Assembly (NCBI GenBank): GCA_949751835.1
Contig: CATKHK010000015.1
Coordinates: forward strand, 62,001 to 126,000
Length of the DNA: 64,000 nucleotides
Reading direction: 5' to 3'
Origin: Blepharisma japonicum
Lineage: Eukaryota; Ciliophora; Heterotrichea; Heterotrichida; Blepharismidae
Part shown: in pieces, positions 1 to 12,300 of the stretch
Layout: each line of letters starts with the position of its first letter
Numbering within the stretch: position 1 is the first letter of the stretch
Notes under the pieces: generated by a model
The model's input: only the letters and a program-made list of their open reading frames with translations
What the model was told of the DNA's origin: nothing
Databases searched by the model: none
Program-made: the position numbers and the translations under genes

Positions 1-972
1 GTTGAAAGCCATCAAGGAGACCATGATAACAGTAAGGACTCTTCCGACATCGTAAGTTTCACCTTCAATTCAGCTTGTTTGATTGCTGTGAATCATATAA
101 GCGCCTAGCATGTAATTGCACCCATTCATGAGCATATATGAACACATCCCCAATGCTGTGCCTCCTCCTATTTTGAGGCCGCTCATAAACATGGATTTTT
201 GTGAGTCAGCAACTGCATCAAAGTACTTTTTGGCTTCATGCTTTTGGCCATTAAGAGAGGATACTGTTTTTATTTCTTGTAAAGCTTCTTCAGCGATTCC
301 ACCTGCAAGCTTATAAGAGGAGTCTGCTTGCTTAGCACTTTGCTCAAGCCCTGAATTCGATAAGAAAAAGCCTGCTACAATTGCTGGCCCAAAACATAAG
401 CAAAATAATTGAATTTGGCATCCTCTGACAAGTCCTATGATGAAAGCAGCAAAAATCATGCTTATTGTGAATATTAAAACAACGACTTTGTCACCTGTTG
501 CCCTTTCGATGCTCAATGTTTCTGTTGTCACAGACTGAGGAAGTTCTGCAACCTGTCTTAAGTCAAACCATCCAGGGTCACAGCCCATAATAGCCTTAAA
601 GTAATGGATTCTATATTGGTAAGATTGTCTTGCACCGACATTTACAAAACAGCTTACAGCTAAATATCCACAGCACATGAATACAAAGCCACTTGCAGTA
701 AGTTCATATGCTACTACTTTCGCCTTATCATAAAACTCATTCGCTGTTGTCCCTGGGCCCATAGAGCCAAAAAAGTCTCCCATGAAATAAAAAAAGAGAG
801 GCTGCAATGCTCCCATCCCCATTGATGCACATACCCCGACGAAAATTAGAAAATAATCATATTTGGTGGCATATATATAGAGATCTTTAAGAGAAGCTTT
901 GGGCTTATCCTTCAGATTCTCTCTTGTACTTTGAGTCTCAAAAGGCTTTTCTTCGTCTTCCTCAACTTTCAT
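1..972 (-). CDS. ABC transporter, subfamily B (MDR-like), 5' part, runs off the left edge
   Basis: N-terminal part of a full-length or half ABC-B (P-glycoprotein/MDR type) exporter; the rest lies beyond the left edge. The ATG at 970-972 is followed by an acidic leader (about 25 residues) and LYIYATKYDYFL, the usual lead-in to the first transmembrane domain. Hydrophobic segments around residues 40-60, 95-115, 165-185 and 190-205 fit helices TM1-TM4. An in-frame TGA at 70-72 is read as Trp (TS-W-IEGETYDVGRVL); this matches the ABC-B pattern of a TYDVGDVL-like segment before TM5, so the gene stays open to base 1. No nucleotide-binding domain is visible because the window ends first. The family drives ATP-dependent export of lipids or drugs across membranes; the substrate cannot be told from this part. 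Confidence 0.85.
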
Positions 973-2353
973 TTTATTGGTGAAATTTTTGTGATGTATA
1001 AATCAACAAGAATTTAATTGATGACGAAGGCAGAAAATATGAGAGAATTAATTTAAAAAGAGGCATTTTTGGCATCTATGAAAATGAGTAAAAGGATTTT
1101 ATATCTTTCTGGATATTTTGAAAAAATATAAGAAAGAAGTCAATATTGAGTATAAAGAAGCTAAATATCTATGAAAAGCGTCATTTTAAACCGAATAATT
1201 TTTGATTTTTTCTCTTTTTAATTTATAGTTCTAGAAATGGCTTCATATTTATAGTCGATAAATAATTATAATAAATTGATGAATTTGAGGCCAAAATTTA
1301 CTAAATTTTAAAAGAGATTTAAATCAAAGCTAAATTTTATTTGATTATAGTTTATTTTCATGGATCTAATTTAAATATTGCTATATTTTACTTAATCTTA
1401 ATCTTTAAATTAAAATAAAAATATTGGTAAGAAGCTTATTATATTTATTATATTCCATAATAACAATTTTAATATTAAGTTAACTAGTAAAAAATAGATA
1501 AGCTAAAGCTACATTTTTTTAACAGTTAATTAAAATTTACTATAAATTAATGATATAGAAAATTCCTGAGGATAGTAAATTTGGCGCTATCCTCAGGAAA
1601 CGAAAATAATAAATTTTTTAATCTCTTTCCATAATGCTCATTTACTACATTTTGATTTTGATGCTAAGATGGGCATAAAATGACAGAAAAGCCCATTATT
1701 GCCTAAGACAACCTCTAGGATGATTGAGCATTTCTCAAGCACTAATTGAGTGTATCTTAGGCTCAAAGTTTCCACCTTGAGAAAGTCTTTTTATAATGCT
1801 AGCAAAGTTAAATACAATTTGAAATGTTTTTCTAAAAAGTGGATAATTTTTATAAATAAGAGAAAAGTTGCAATAAATAAAAATTGCTTTAAATGAATCA
1901 AATGAACTCAATAATTTCAACTTGTAATTCATATTCTACTTATATCAGAAATTCCAACTATTTGAATATTTCAGCAAATTAACTATTTTCGAACCAGTAA
2001 AAAACCAGCTTTTGAGAGACATAGAAAATCCCAATTGAATTTTCTTTATAAGTTTATCATCAATTAGTTCATAATTTCAATAAGTTTTTCTTCTCTTAAT
2101 TCCTTAAAATAATATGCTTAGAGGTATTTAATTGATCTTTTTTGTAAAACGATAAATCTTTTATATAATTAATTTAAATAATTTGAATCCTTTTCACAAT
2201 TTCTTTATATAACCAATTTTTTCTTTCTATTCTAAATTTTTTCTTTTAAGTTTCAAAATAAATCATAACGTATTCGTAAAATGTGTTCATTTCTTTTTCT
2301 TACTGGATGCTAAATATGATAAGCGTTCCATATTTTGGCTGGCATATAAAATT
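973..2353. other. intergenic region, 1.4 kb, divergent promoters
   Basis: AT-rich spacer between the ABC transporter and the H+-ATPase, which are transcribed away from each other. No convincing gene was seen. A minus-strand ORF (1696-1932, 78 codons with TGA read as Trp) has no recognisable family and A/T-driven composition. The only clear structure is a perfect inverted repeat at 1563-1599, listed separately. Confidence 0.5.
1563..1599. repeat. perfect 13-bp inverted repeat, 11-nt loop
   Basis: TTCCTGAGGATAG at 1563-1575 and its exact complement CTATCCTCAGGAA at 1587-1599, separated by 11 nt. The arms are less AT-rich than the surroundings. It could be a hairpin-forming element, a regulatory palindrome or the footprint of a small mobile element. 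It is too far from either gene end to be an obvious terminator. Confidence 0.75.
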
Positions 2354-5140
2354 ATGGAAGCAGACGAGCAGCACATTCTTAGCGAAGATGAGATCGAGCT
2401 TGCAGAACAAAATAACACCTCAGGACATTCTTCCAGAGAAGATGAAGAAAAAAAGGAAAAATTGCAACTCACTCCTCAGCAACTTGAAGATATACAAACT
2501 GGGCCAGAAGGGCTTGAATCGGCTGAAGCACAAAGACGATTTGAGCGAGACGGGCCCAACGAACTACCTGAAAAGAAAGTGAACCCCTTACTTAAATTTT
2601 TGTCATATTATTGGGGACCGATGCCCATTATGATCTGAATTGCCTTTATAATAGAACTAATCCGACTGTCATACATCGATTTTTGTGTTCTGTTCATTCT
2701 CCAATTCTTCAACGGCTTTGTCGGCTGGTATGAAGAAAAAAACGCAGGAAATGCAATTGAAGCTTTGAAGAAAAACTTAGCTCCAAGGGCAAAAGTGAAG
2801 AGAAACGGAGAATGGACGACTATTTTGTCTAGAGAACTTGTACAAGGAGACAGAATTAATATTAAACTGGGAGATATTATTCCTGCAGACTCGATTTTAG
2901 GGCCTGGATTTGCAGAAATTGACCAGTCTTCCTTAACAGGAGAAAGCTTAGCTGTAACAAAATTTGAAGGAGAAATGGTTTATCAAGGATCTGTTTGCAA
3001 AAAAGGAGACTTAGAAGCAATTGTAGCTGCAACAGGCTCAAATACCTTTTTTGGGAAAACTTCAACTTTGGTGGGCCAAGCAACAGGAAACAGAGGAAAT
3101 TTTCAAAAAATAATATTAAAAGTGACAGGGATCTTAATGGTTGTCTCCTTTGTCTTGGTCACTATCATCTTAATTGTTGTCATTACAAAAGGAAACGCCT
3201 TTTTAGAAACGCTTGCTATATGTGTCGTTATCCTTGTAGCATCAATCCCTATCGCAACACAAGTGGTGTGCACAGCCACAATGGCTGTAGGTGCGCACGC
3301 ATTAGCCAAACGCCAAGCAATAGTAAGTAAGCTAAGTTCAATTGAAGAGCTCGCAGGAATGCAAATTCTGTGCAGTGATAAAACAGGGACTCTTACCAAA
3401 AATCAGCTTACAGTGAAGCATCCTGTTGCCTTAAAGAAAAACACTAGAGAAGACATTTTCACCATTGCAGGTCTTGCCTCCAAAAAAGAACTTACCTCGC
3501 AAGATGCAATTGATAAAACAATCTATGAGTACGCCACCAAAAATCTGGAAATCAGATTTGACCATTTCGAAGAGCTCGAATTCATCCCATTTGACCCAAG
3601 TAATAGACGAACTGAGGCTACAATAAAAGACAAAGTGACGGGCCAAATATTCAAATGCACAAAAGGAGCTCCTCAAGTGATTCTGAGAATGTCAAACGAC
3701 CCTAGCTTGGTTGAAGAAGTTTCTAAACAAGTACAGTATATAGCTTCAAGAGGCTACAGAACACTTGGAGTTGCCAGATCAGATGAAGACGGTGGCTGGG
3801 ACATGATTGGTTTGATTCCTCTATATGACCCTCCTAGAGACGATACCAAAGAAACAATCCACAAAGCAACCCAAATGGAAGTCAAAGTAAAAATGATCAC
3901 AGGTGATCAGCTGGCCATTGCTCAAGAAACAGCCCACATCTTAGGCCTCGGTGACAAAGTGTTCAATTCTGAAGTGCTGAATACAGAAAATACCATAGCT
4001 CAAAAAGAAGTAGTCACGAAGATTGTTGAAGAGGCTGACGGATTTGCTGAGGTCTTTCCTGAACACAAGTTTGGGATTGTAAAAATATTACAAGAGACTG
4101 GATACAGAGTAGGGATGACAGGAGACGGAGTCAATGATGCCCCTGCACTCAAGCAGGCAGATGTAGGAATTGCTGTAGATGGGGCTACTGACGCAGCTAG
4201 GGCTGCTGCTGATATCGTGTTGACTTCTGCAGGCCTTTCAGTCATCATCGAGGCCATATACAGGGCTAGGAAGATTTACCAAAGAATGAATAATTATTGT
4301 ATATATCGAGTAGCCTGCACGGTGCAGCTTCTTTTATTTTTCTTCATTACAATGTGTGCTATAAACCCAAGCCGCGATTATGACTGCAAGCCAAAAGATC
4401 CTACAGATACTTGGTGTGATGACGTCCCTAACACTTTTGCCTTGCCAGTTATAGCTATTGTCCTTATTACAGTACTTAATGATGGTACAATTATTTCTAT
4501 TGCATATGATAAAGTAACAGTATCACAAAAGCCTGAAAAATGGAATTTGACCCTTATGTTCTTTAATTCCTGCACTCTTGGAGCTATTGCATTGGTTTCA
4601 TCTATTATATTGGTATTGTTAATGCTAATGCATATGGACCATGAGGACCCTTCAGACTTCTTTCATGGCTTTGATATAAGCACTTTTACTTATGGAGAAA
4701 TCCTTACTGCATTATATTTGAAAGTTTCTATTAGTGATTTCTTGACGCTTTTTGCAGCCAGGACTAGCAGATTCTTTTGGACCAGAACACCAAGCAGAAT
4801 TTTGATTTTTGCCTTCATTTTTGCTTGTTTTGTGGCAACAATCTTTTCTTGTTATTGGTGGCTCAATGTGATTAATGACTCAAGCAGCATTCCAAATATG
4901 GAATCTATTTCATGGAGACTGGCTGGGTTTATCTGGGGATATGATATTGTGTTTTTCTTAATCCAAGATACAGTCAAAGTATTAGAGCTCAAAGGAATCG
5001 CAACTTATTATAGTTACTCTGGAAAAGAAACTGGATACACAGGGAAAATTCTACGAGACAGCTTCCTCAATTTCAATTCGCCTGCGATGCAAAGCATCGT
5101 CAGAAAAGCCACTTCATCATTTTTCCAGTTGCCAAGTTAA
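2354..5140 (+). CDS. P-type plasma-membrane H+-ATPase (P3A type)
   Basis: 928-residue proton pump, matching the usual length of fungal, plant and protist P3A ATPases. It hydrolyses ATP through an aspartyl-phosphate to pump H+ and energise the membrane. Visible signatures: actuator TGES at residues 195-198, phosphorylation motif DKTGTLT with catalytic Asp342, KGAP nucleotide-binding motif, MITGDQ and GDGVND (590-595), with hydrophobic segments flanking the cytosolic domains and a C-terminal bundle. TGA at 2636-2638 encodes Trp (PMPIMI-W-IAFIIE), where this family has Trp; without it the gene would look split in two. The start is the first ATG in frame and is followed by an acidic leader. A Na+-pump specificity is possible, but the GDIIPAD/SSLTGES context favours H+. 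Confidence 0.95.
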
Positions 5141-5321
5141 TTGATTAATATAAATATTTTTCAAACTTTTTGAGATTTTTACTATCGCTAAACTTTTCTC
5201 TTTATATCTGTTAGAAAAAATATTTTTTTTATATTTATATTTCTGTGTGATCTATGCTAATAAGTTTTTCTACTTCTTTGAAAGTAGAAATGTTAGAGAC
5301 GAATCGATCTTTTATTGTAAT
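5141..5321. other. short spacer after the H+-ATPase
   Basis: AT-rich DNA with T-runs downstream of the ATPase stop. It lies tail-to-tail with the small gene at 5322-5678. Nothing specific seen. Confidence 0.4.
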
Positions 5322-5678
5322 TTATCATTCATAGGTAGAAAATCCAATCAGCATATTTGTCGCCAAAAATATTTGGAACGGTCTTAGCTCAACTAATTTA
5401 TTTTTAAGCAATGCCAAGCCATTTATGGCTTCTTTTAATGATTTTATTTTATTTGGGGTCTGAAAAGCTTTTAAAGATCATTTAAAAGAGAGGCTTAATA
5501 AATCTCTTCTTTTTCTGATTTCTTGCAAAGCCCTTCCGCTACTAGTAATAAGGTTAGGTGGGGATAGAATGCTCAATAAGTTTCTGATAGCCGGTACAAA
5601 AGAGGGATCATCAATAAAAGCGATCTCTTTTTGAAAAATTTTTGGCTTAGCTGTTATAATGATTTTTAAAAAATTCAT
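5322..5678 (-). CDS. small hypothetical ORF, 5' end uncertain, possible frameshift
   Basis: With TGA read as Trp, two short frames join into one that ends TGA-TAA (Glu-Trp-stop, TAA at 5322-5324). From the Met at 5676-5678 it gives 118 residues, including ITAKPKIFQKEIAFIDD and QEIRKRRDLLSLSFKW. Composition looks coding: mixed hydrophobic and charged helices rather than random A/T codons. The same frame stays open upstream to about 5796 and reads NKGYSAEIAALISKPK. A different frame over 5650-5745 reads AKIPEKVEVIKAETEFLKL and looks equally coding, so the 5' half is either frameshifted (a pseudogene) or uses an exon boundary I cannot place. No family recognised. Confidence 0.4.
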
Positions 5679-5860
5679 GCAACTTCAAAAATTCCGTTTC
5701 AGCTTTAATAACCTCAACCTTTTCAGGTATTTTGGCTTTGAGATTAGTGCAGCAATCTCTGCGCTATATCCTTTATTATTTATAGTAAACTTTCCTTACA
5801 TAAATTTGCATTATTTTTAATGAAAATTAATTAATATAAAGAGGTTATCGCGATTAATTA

Positions 5861-7618
5861 TTACATTCGATACTTGGTAGGACTATATTGAGTAATAAAT
5901 GATGACAACTCAGGCAAAGCTCCTTGAAAAGTTAGCGAAAAAGGGCTGAATTTTTTTTCAGGTGAATTAGATGAATTCAATGTTTCATTGTGAGTTTCCG
6001 TTAAATTTGAGTGTGTCCTCAGTGACGGTGAATGAGTGGCGGTGCTAATTTTGGAAAAAGTTTTGAGTTTCGGCATAAAATGAGGGTTATCAATACCGCC
6101 GATGTACTCAGGCTCATATTGGGTATTTGGTCTCCAGATTTTCTGATTCTCTGGAGACCATTTCCTTGGAGTTGAAATTTTTTGTAAGAAGGCTGTAGTT
6201 GGCTTTGAAATTTGTTCAATACTTTTTATATCAATTGTTTTACTTGGCTTTTCTTCGTCCTCTTCATTTTCAAAAATTAGTTCAGCGTCCCATCTTCTTC
6301 GACTGAAGCACATAGTTTGCCTCATATAGTTTGGCTCGTCGAACTGATTGATTTTTCGGGCATTTTTGGTAGTTATTGATCTTTCAGGCAATTTTGACAC
6401 TTTTTTATCAGGGATTTGGAGGCTTATAAATAAATTGGTAGGAGATTCTTGTTCAGGGCTAGCCTCCTTTTTTACTAAATAAGGCAAAAGTCGTGACTCT
6501 TTCAGCTTTTTAAAGTTATAAGAGATCCCTGATTTTTCTAATTTGGCTTTTCTAAGTTCTTCAAGCTCTTTGAGAAGTTTTTGTCTTGCAATTGCTTCTT
6601 CGTCAGGCTCAGCTTGAGAGTCTATTGCACTTGAGGCGTCTTCATTATCAATGCTTTCTGGAGTTGGAGATTTTTCAATAATCTCAGGCTGTGGGATCGT
6701 AAGCTGGTTTTCATGCGCAATTGCCTTATTTTCCAGTTCTTCTTTAGCATCTAAAGCTACTTTTTTGAAGATTTCCATAACAGCTTTTTTTCTCATTGGT
6801 CTAAGTCTCACTTGTCTTCTTCATTTTTTGACTTTTAATCTCAGAAGCCTAAAGTTAAGCTTTTTCTTTTTATAAAATCTCCTGATTTTAAATATTGCGA
6901 TTTTTTCTCTTATCTCTTTAAGCCTTTTTTGCTTATTGCTTTCTTGCCTTGCTAGCATGACGACAACTTTTGCATGAAACCTTTGTATTGTAGGGACCAA
7001 AATTTTATAGGCACGGATTACTTTTGCTTCATAAAGAATTTCATAAACATTTTGAAGCCGGAATATTTTTTTCCTAAAAATGTAAATTTTGCATAATTTT
7101 TGTATTTTTTTTGCTGCTATGTCTGGCATTAGGCCGACACCGAAAATCATATAATCATTTTGCCTTCTTAAATTTTCTAAGCCGTTATTGGTTTTTTTGT
7201 TTATGATTTCAGTAATTTCCTAAGTAGCAAATACATCTTCATATTTTTTCCTAATTAAATAGCCTCTGGTAACTTTTTGGATTTTTGTAGCTGATTTTTC
7301 CATTTGTTGAGATTCCTTTTTAAGTCTTTTCATTTCTTCTTTGACTCGCTGCAGCTGAGAGTCTAAAAATGCTGCTTTATCTGCGATTGACTTGAAATAG
7401 TTCATTTTTTCTTTTACATTTTTGTGCTTTTCTTGTAAATTTAAGCTAAGTTTAGAATTGAGCTTTTTGAGAAGGACTTCTTTTTGTAATGAGTTATCTT
7501 GAAAATTCTTACAGTTTTTACTTAGTGATTCAACTGTTCCGTAGTAGTTCCGAGACCGTGGAGAAATCGAAAGGGATAAATATCGTTTATGAACGGGTTT
7601 ATAAGTAATTTTATCCAT
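5861..7618 (-). CDS. IQ-motif protein, one 15-nt intron
   Basis: 580-residue protein assembled from three frames on the minus strand: a 15-nt intron at 7220-7234 removes a TAG, and a TGA at 6821-6823 is Trp. The start is the ATG at 7616-7618; an in-frame upstream TTG is not a likely start. The N-terminal 110 residues are a coiled coil. An IQ motif follows (KSATKIQKVTRGYLIRKKY), then a second, degenerate one (AAKKIQKLCKIYIFRKKIF) and a very basic stretch (KKKKLNFRLLRLKVKK). The C-terminal 300 residues are mostly disordered, with acidic and proline/serine-rich segments. IQ motifs bind calmodulin or centrin, so a cytoskeletal or basal-body role is plausible. This is inference; no orthologue is recognised. 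Confidence 0.75.
7220..7234 (-). other. 15-nt spliceosomal intron in the IQ-motif gene
   Basis: GTATTTGCTACTTAG on the minus strand. It begins GTA, ends TAG and has A at position 10. Removal keeps the frame (YED then EITEII) and eliminates the only TAG between the coding blocks. Confidence 0.9.
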
Positions 7619-7727
7619 TTTATGAGTCAAAATAAATGAGTTTGCAGCTTATTACTTATATTTATCTCTTTATGTATTAAAATTTTGATATTTTTTATTG
7701 CAAAATTCTATTATATTGGCAATGCAA

Positions 7728-9221
7728 TTATCGATTTAGAAAAAATAAATCAGTAAGGGTTTCTTCATGAATTTCAAACCTTTCTTTAAGTTCATCAATG
7801 ACCTGTTTACAAAGAATAAACTGGCTCTCACCTTTGTCTAACCTATAAAACTGTGGAAGATATAAAATATCCCTGAATTTTATGATATCTTGGGTATCAC
7901 TATTACTTTCAAAGCTTTTAAAATTTAAGACATTCATTAGTCTTTCTGTAAACTCCAAAGAATAGTATATATATTGTGGCTTTGGGATGGCTCTTCTAAG
8001 GCGAAGCTCGTGCTCAACACCTGCTCTTAAAGTCTGCTCAGTTAAATTAGTTAAATTCTTTATATGCCGAATGAAAAGTTCTACCTGTAACTCATAAGTT
8101 CCGATAAAAACTCCTCTGAGCATGCCAATAATGCCGAATCCATAAAGATCAGGGTGAATTGTATTTAAAAAGCTCACGACTGGGAGAACATTATCATGGC
8201 CATCATAATTGAGGATTTCCAATATTTTCTCGTCGCAAAATGACAAATCAGCTTCATAACCTGTGCATCAAATGACTGCATCAGCTTCCAACTCATTTCC
8301 ACTCTCTAGAATTAAGCTATTTTCTGTCAAATTAGTTGGCTTTCCTTTGATAATTTGGATTTTGCCATCTTCCAAACATTTTTTATAGTTTATGCTGACT
8401 ATAGAAAAAGAATTTGACTGCTCTCATTCTGGTAAAATAACTAAATCTGGATGTCCTGGATTCGCAGCCAGTCGGCAGAATCCTTTCTTCATTTCTGGCC
8501 CAATTTCTAAATTTTTAGAAATTATCCAATTATGAAGTGATTTTGTTTTACTAAAAAAATCAATAGGTATGCCATGGTAATATTTAGGCAGCAAATAATG
8601 AGGTTTTCTAATGACTTGTATGACCTCGCTTGCATAATTCACTAAATCTCCTGCTATATCGCAAGAACTTGTAGAAGCGCCAACTATAATAACTTTTTGC
8701 CCAATAAAGTCCTTAGGATCTCTATATTTCCCACTGTGTAAATTTTTCAGTTTCGATTGACAAGAATTATCAACAGGGATAATTTCTTTAGTATGAAATC
8801 CATTTGCTACGATAACGTAGGGAAATACTTTTTCGAAAATTTCTCCAGATAAAGTGTGCTGTCACCTTACAAAGTAACCTTCTTGAGTTTTGTTGACATA
8901 AATCGCTTTGCAGTTAAAGTGAAAATTATCAAATAGCGAATGATGCCTAATATAAGATAAAAAATAGTCCATAACTTCTCTATTGGGTGGTGTTGGATCA
9001 GTAGACGATGGCCATGGCATATCAGAAAAGCATGTAAAATATTTGGACGTATTAGTCCTCAAATTATTCCACACCCCTATTTCTTCATCAGAATTTTTCC
9101 AAATACCTCCAAATCAATTGGATTTTTCAATCACAAAAGGCACAAGCCCATAATCTTTTGCAATTTTACAAGAAATTATTCCTGCAGCACCGCCACCTAT
9201 AATACAAATTTCTTCATCCAT
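7728..9221 (-). CDS. flavin-containing monooxygenase (FMO family)
   Basis: 497-residue FAD/NADPH-dependent monooxygenase. From the N-terminus: MDEEICIIGGGAAGI (FAD-binding GxGxxG), NWFGGIWKN (the conserved FGGxW block), VWNNLRTNTSKYFTCFSDMP (the FMO rtN...FSDfP segment), HSGKYRDP, then a second dinucleotide-binding loop VIIVGASTSSCDIAGDL and the C-terminal DAVIWCTGYE motif. Several of these Trp are TGA codons. All pieces lie in one reading frame with no intron; ATG at 9219-9221, TAA at 7728-7730. The family oxygenates soft nucleophiles (N- or S-containing compounds). The physiological substrate is unknown; plant YUCCA-like or yeast Fmo1-like roles cannot be separated here. Confidence 0.9.
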
Positions 9222-9376
9222 TATAAATAATATCAGCTTCAACACAAGCCATTTTTGAGATTATGCAACACTGATATAATCTGAAATCTTCCTTGAAGAG
9301 ATAGTAACGTCACATTATTTTAAACCAAAAATTATATGTTTCCATATTTATATTTAAACCATTAAATCTTTAGGCA

Positions 9377-12300
9377 CTACTGCCCATAAACCGCTTGAAC
9401 TGATTGCACAGAGGTAATAATTGCCTGAAGCTTCTCATTCAACCTGCTTTCTTGGCCTTGCATTTGTCTCTCCAATGCCACAAGTCTTTTATCAAACTGC
9501 GCAAATCTATCATTTATTTGTTCAGTAACTTTAATTTTGATATACTCTGCTTTATCAGCCTGGATTCCACTCAAAAAGCTTTTGAGCTTCTCGAACTCGT
9601 CTTCAAGAGCTTTATTTTTTCCTTCCGTTTTATCTCGTTTGTTTTGCTTGAAATAGTCTAGCTTTTGCAAATAAGTTCTACTGCCTCTATTCCTAGCCCA
9701 AAACATCAGCGACTCAAATTCGATGACAACGTCAAGCATTTCTTTAGTGTCCATTGAAACTTGGCTTTGCTGAAAATCGTCGAAGGATTTACCAAGAATT
9801 GAAATGAGGAGATTCAGCATGAGGATAACGTTAAGGATTGAAGCCAAGGTAAAAGTTGAGTACTCTGCCCAGTCAAAACCATCATTTGCAAACCCTCCCA
9901 TATCTAGCTCAAAACTCGCCTTCCAAGCAGTTTCAATGTCAAAGTGGTTTGTTGCTGAAACATAAAGGACTGCAAATCCAAATGTAGAGTATAGCAAAAT
10001 CATTAGGAAAGTTACTGTATCAAAGGCAGCTCGGATGATCAGCCGGACGTAAAATCTTGTTTTATCAAATGTTCTGAAATAGACCAGCCCTCTTAAGAAA
10101 TTTGCGATTACAGTAAAAAATGAAAGCCCGTCATAAAAATTGCCAGTAGCGCCAATTATACTCCAAGTAAAGCTCAAGGCCAGTCTTATAATATCATGAT
10201 AGTTTATAGCACTCATGAAATATCCCCATCCTGACGAGTACATCTGGAAAACTTCATAAGACATCAATAATGCATTAATAATCCAATATGCAATAAAAAG
10301 CCCGATATCAGCTGTCCCATTAAGTGACAAAATCCAAGACAGGAACACAATATTCATTGCATATATAAAGGTTAAGAACAGGTTTAGGTAATAAAATGAG
10401 TCCCATTTGAGCCTGATAATTGATTTAATAAAAGGAGTCTCATAAATTTCAATTATAGGGCACTCTATAATAGCTTTTAAAAACTTAATACTTTCCCTCG
10501 AGCCGTTTTGGAAGTTTCAGCTTAAAGGACTCGTCCACATTTGTACCAAAAATTCTGTTTCATTAGTTTGCTCTTCTTGGCCGCATATAAAATCCTCAAT
10601 TCTTGGTAAAATTGTATGGGAAAATTTTGTGATAGGAAGTTCTCCTTTAGGAGCTGCGAATAAAATATAATCATCGTCATCTCTTTTTCGGAAAATTGCT
10701 TCAAGGAATGGAACTATTTGTGCAGAATGAGAATCCAAGACTTTTATGATATCGTCTCTTAGTGCATGCATAGATTGTTCTAAAGTATCATAATTTTTAC
10801 AAAAAATGATGCCATTTAATAAGAGGTCGAGACATCTTCTGGATTTTCGAGACATTGCATAGAAGAGAGGACTTCGGCCGAAATTGTCTCTGAATATAAA
10901 GGCACCCATTTCTTGTGCTTTTACTACATGCTCAACTAAATCGAAATAACAATAATAATGAAGAAGGCTGATTTTCATAGGTCCAATAACAGCAGATATC
11001 ATGCTGTCATCAGGTGGTTGCCTACTTGTAAGCTTCTTGATATAGATTTGGTTAAGAATCCCTGAATCATAGCCATAAACTCTGATCCCTGACATTCCGT
11101 TCATGCTAAACTGAGGTCTGATAATTACATCATCAATCTTCCATATCTTAATGCTTTGGTCTTTTGACGAAGTTGCAATAAATTCATCGTCACTTGAGAT
11201 TTTTAAGCAGTGAATTATAGACTCATGTGCCTTTAACAGTCTTTCTTGTCGTCTTTCATCAAAATTTCATATTCTAACAGTCCCATCATCAGAGCTGGAA
11301 ACAATATACTTATCATCATTAGTAATTTCTATACTGAGAACTCTTCTTTCATGCCCTCTGAGCACACATACCTGGATTCTCTCATAGAAATTCCAAATTC
11401 TTATGGTTTTATCATTAGAGCCTGATACAATGAATTGCTGGTTTCTTGTCAATTGTAGACACTTAATTTCGTTTTTATGGCCTTTGAGAGTGGAGACGAG
11501 CTCATAAGTGATGAGATTTCAGATTATGATATTGCAATCGTCTCCTCCTGAAATGGCGAATTCATTGTCTCGAGTTAATTGAAGGCAAAATACATGATCT
11601 TCGTGGCCTTTTAGAATGAAGATTTCTCTTTGGTTTTCGAGACTCCAAACCCGAAGAGTGTTGTCTCTAGAGGCGGTAACTATTTTTTGGCTATCTGTAG
11701 TTATTAGGAGGGCGTTTATGACATCTGTGTGGCCTGTTAGTACAGCTTCGTACTCCCAGTCAAGGAGATTTCAGATGTGGATTTTGTGCTCTACTGAAGC
11801 TGCTACAACTTGCAAATTGTCAAGAGTTATTTGCAGTATAATTATTTTGGCATGGATATTTTTCACTTTATCCACTGTTTTTAAGTCATCAAATTTTCAC
11901 ATTTGTAGCTTTTCATCTTTTGTAGCTGAAATCAAATAGCTGCTATCACTAGATAAAGCAAGAGCTGTAACTTCTGCCTCACATCCATTTAAGCTCGCCT
12001 CCCTTTTATTATTCAGTACATTTCATACTATTATTGAATTATCAGTCGACCCAGCTGACACCAAAAACTTATTATCTCTTGTAACAATCAAATGCTTGAC
12101 TTCTCCTGCATGCCCTCTCAATACCTTTTCTTTTCCCAGCTCTTCTGTGCTTCATATTCTGATTCTATGATCATATGACCCACATATAATAAACCTGTTA
12201 TTACAGCAGATTCTTATATACTTTATGTGCGCTTCATTTCCATCAAATTGGTAAACCTGCTTATTGTTTTCTGTTATGTCCCAAACCCTCATTGTGCAAT

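Noticed and set aside
1696-1932. Minus-strand ORF of 78 codons
   Set aside because: No family resemblance, A/T-driven residues; not enough to call a gene.
2318-2336. AAGCGTTCCATATTTT, identical to the 3' end of U6 snRNA, in the leader of the H+-ATPase gene
   Set aside because: No U6 ACAGAGA box, ISL or upstream promoter nearby; a 16-nt match in AT-rich DNA is not enough.
2636-5140. Apparent frameshifts or premature stops in many genes (for example H+-ATPase, PRMT1, FMO)
   Set aside because: All disappear when TGA is read as Trp, so these are not pseudogenes.
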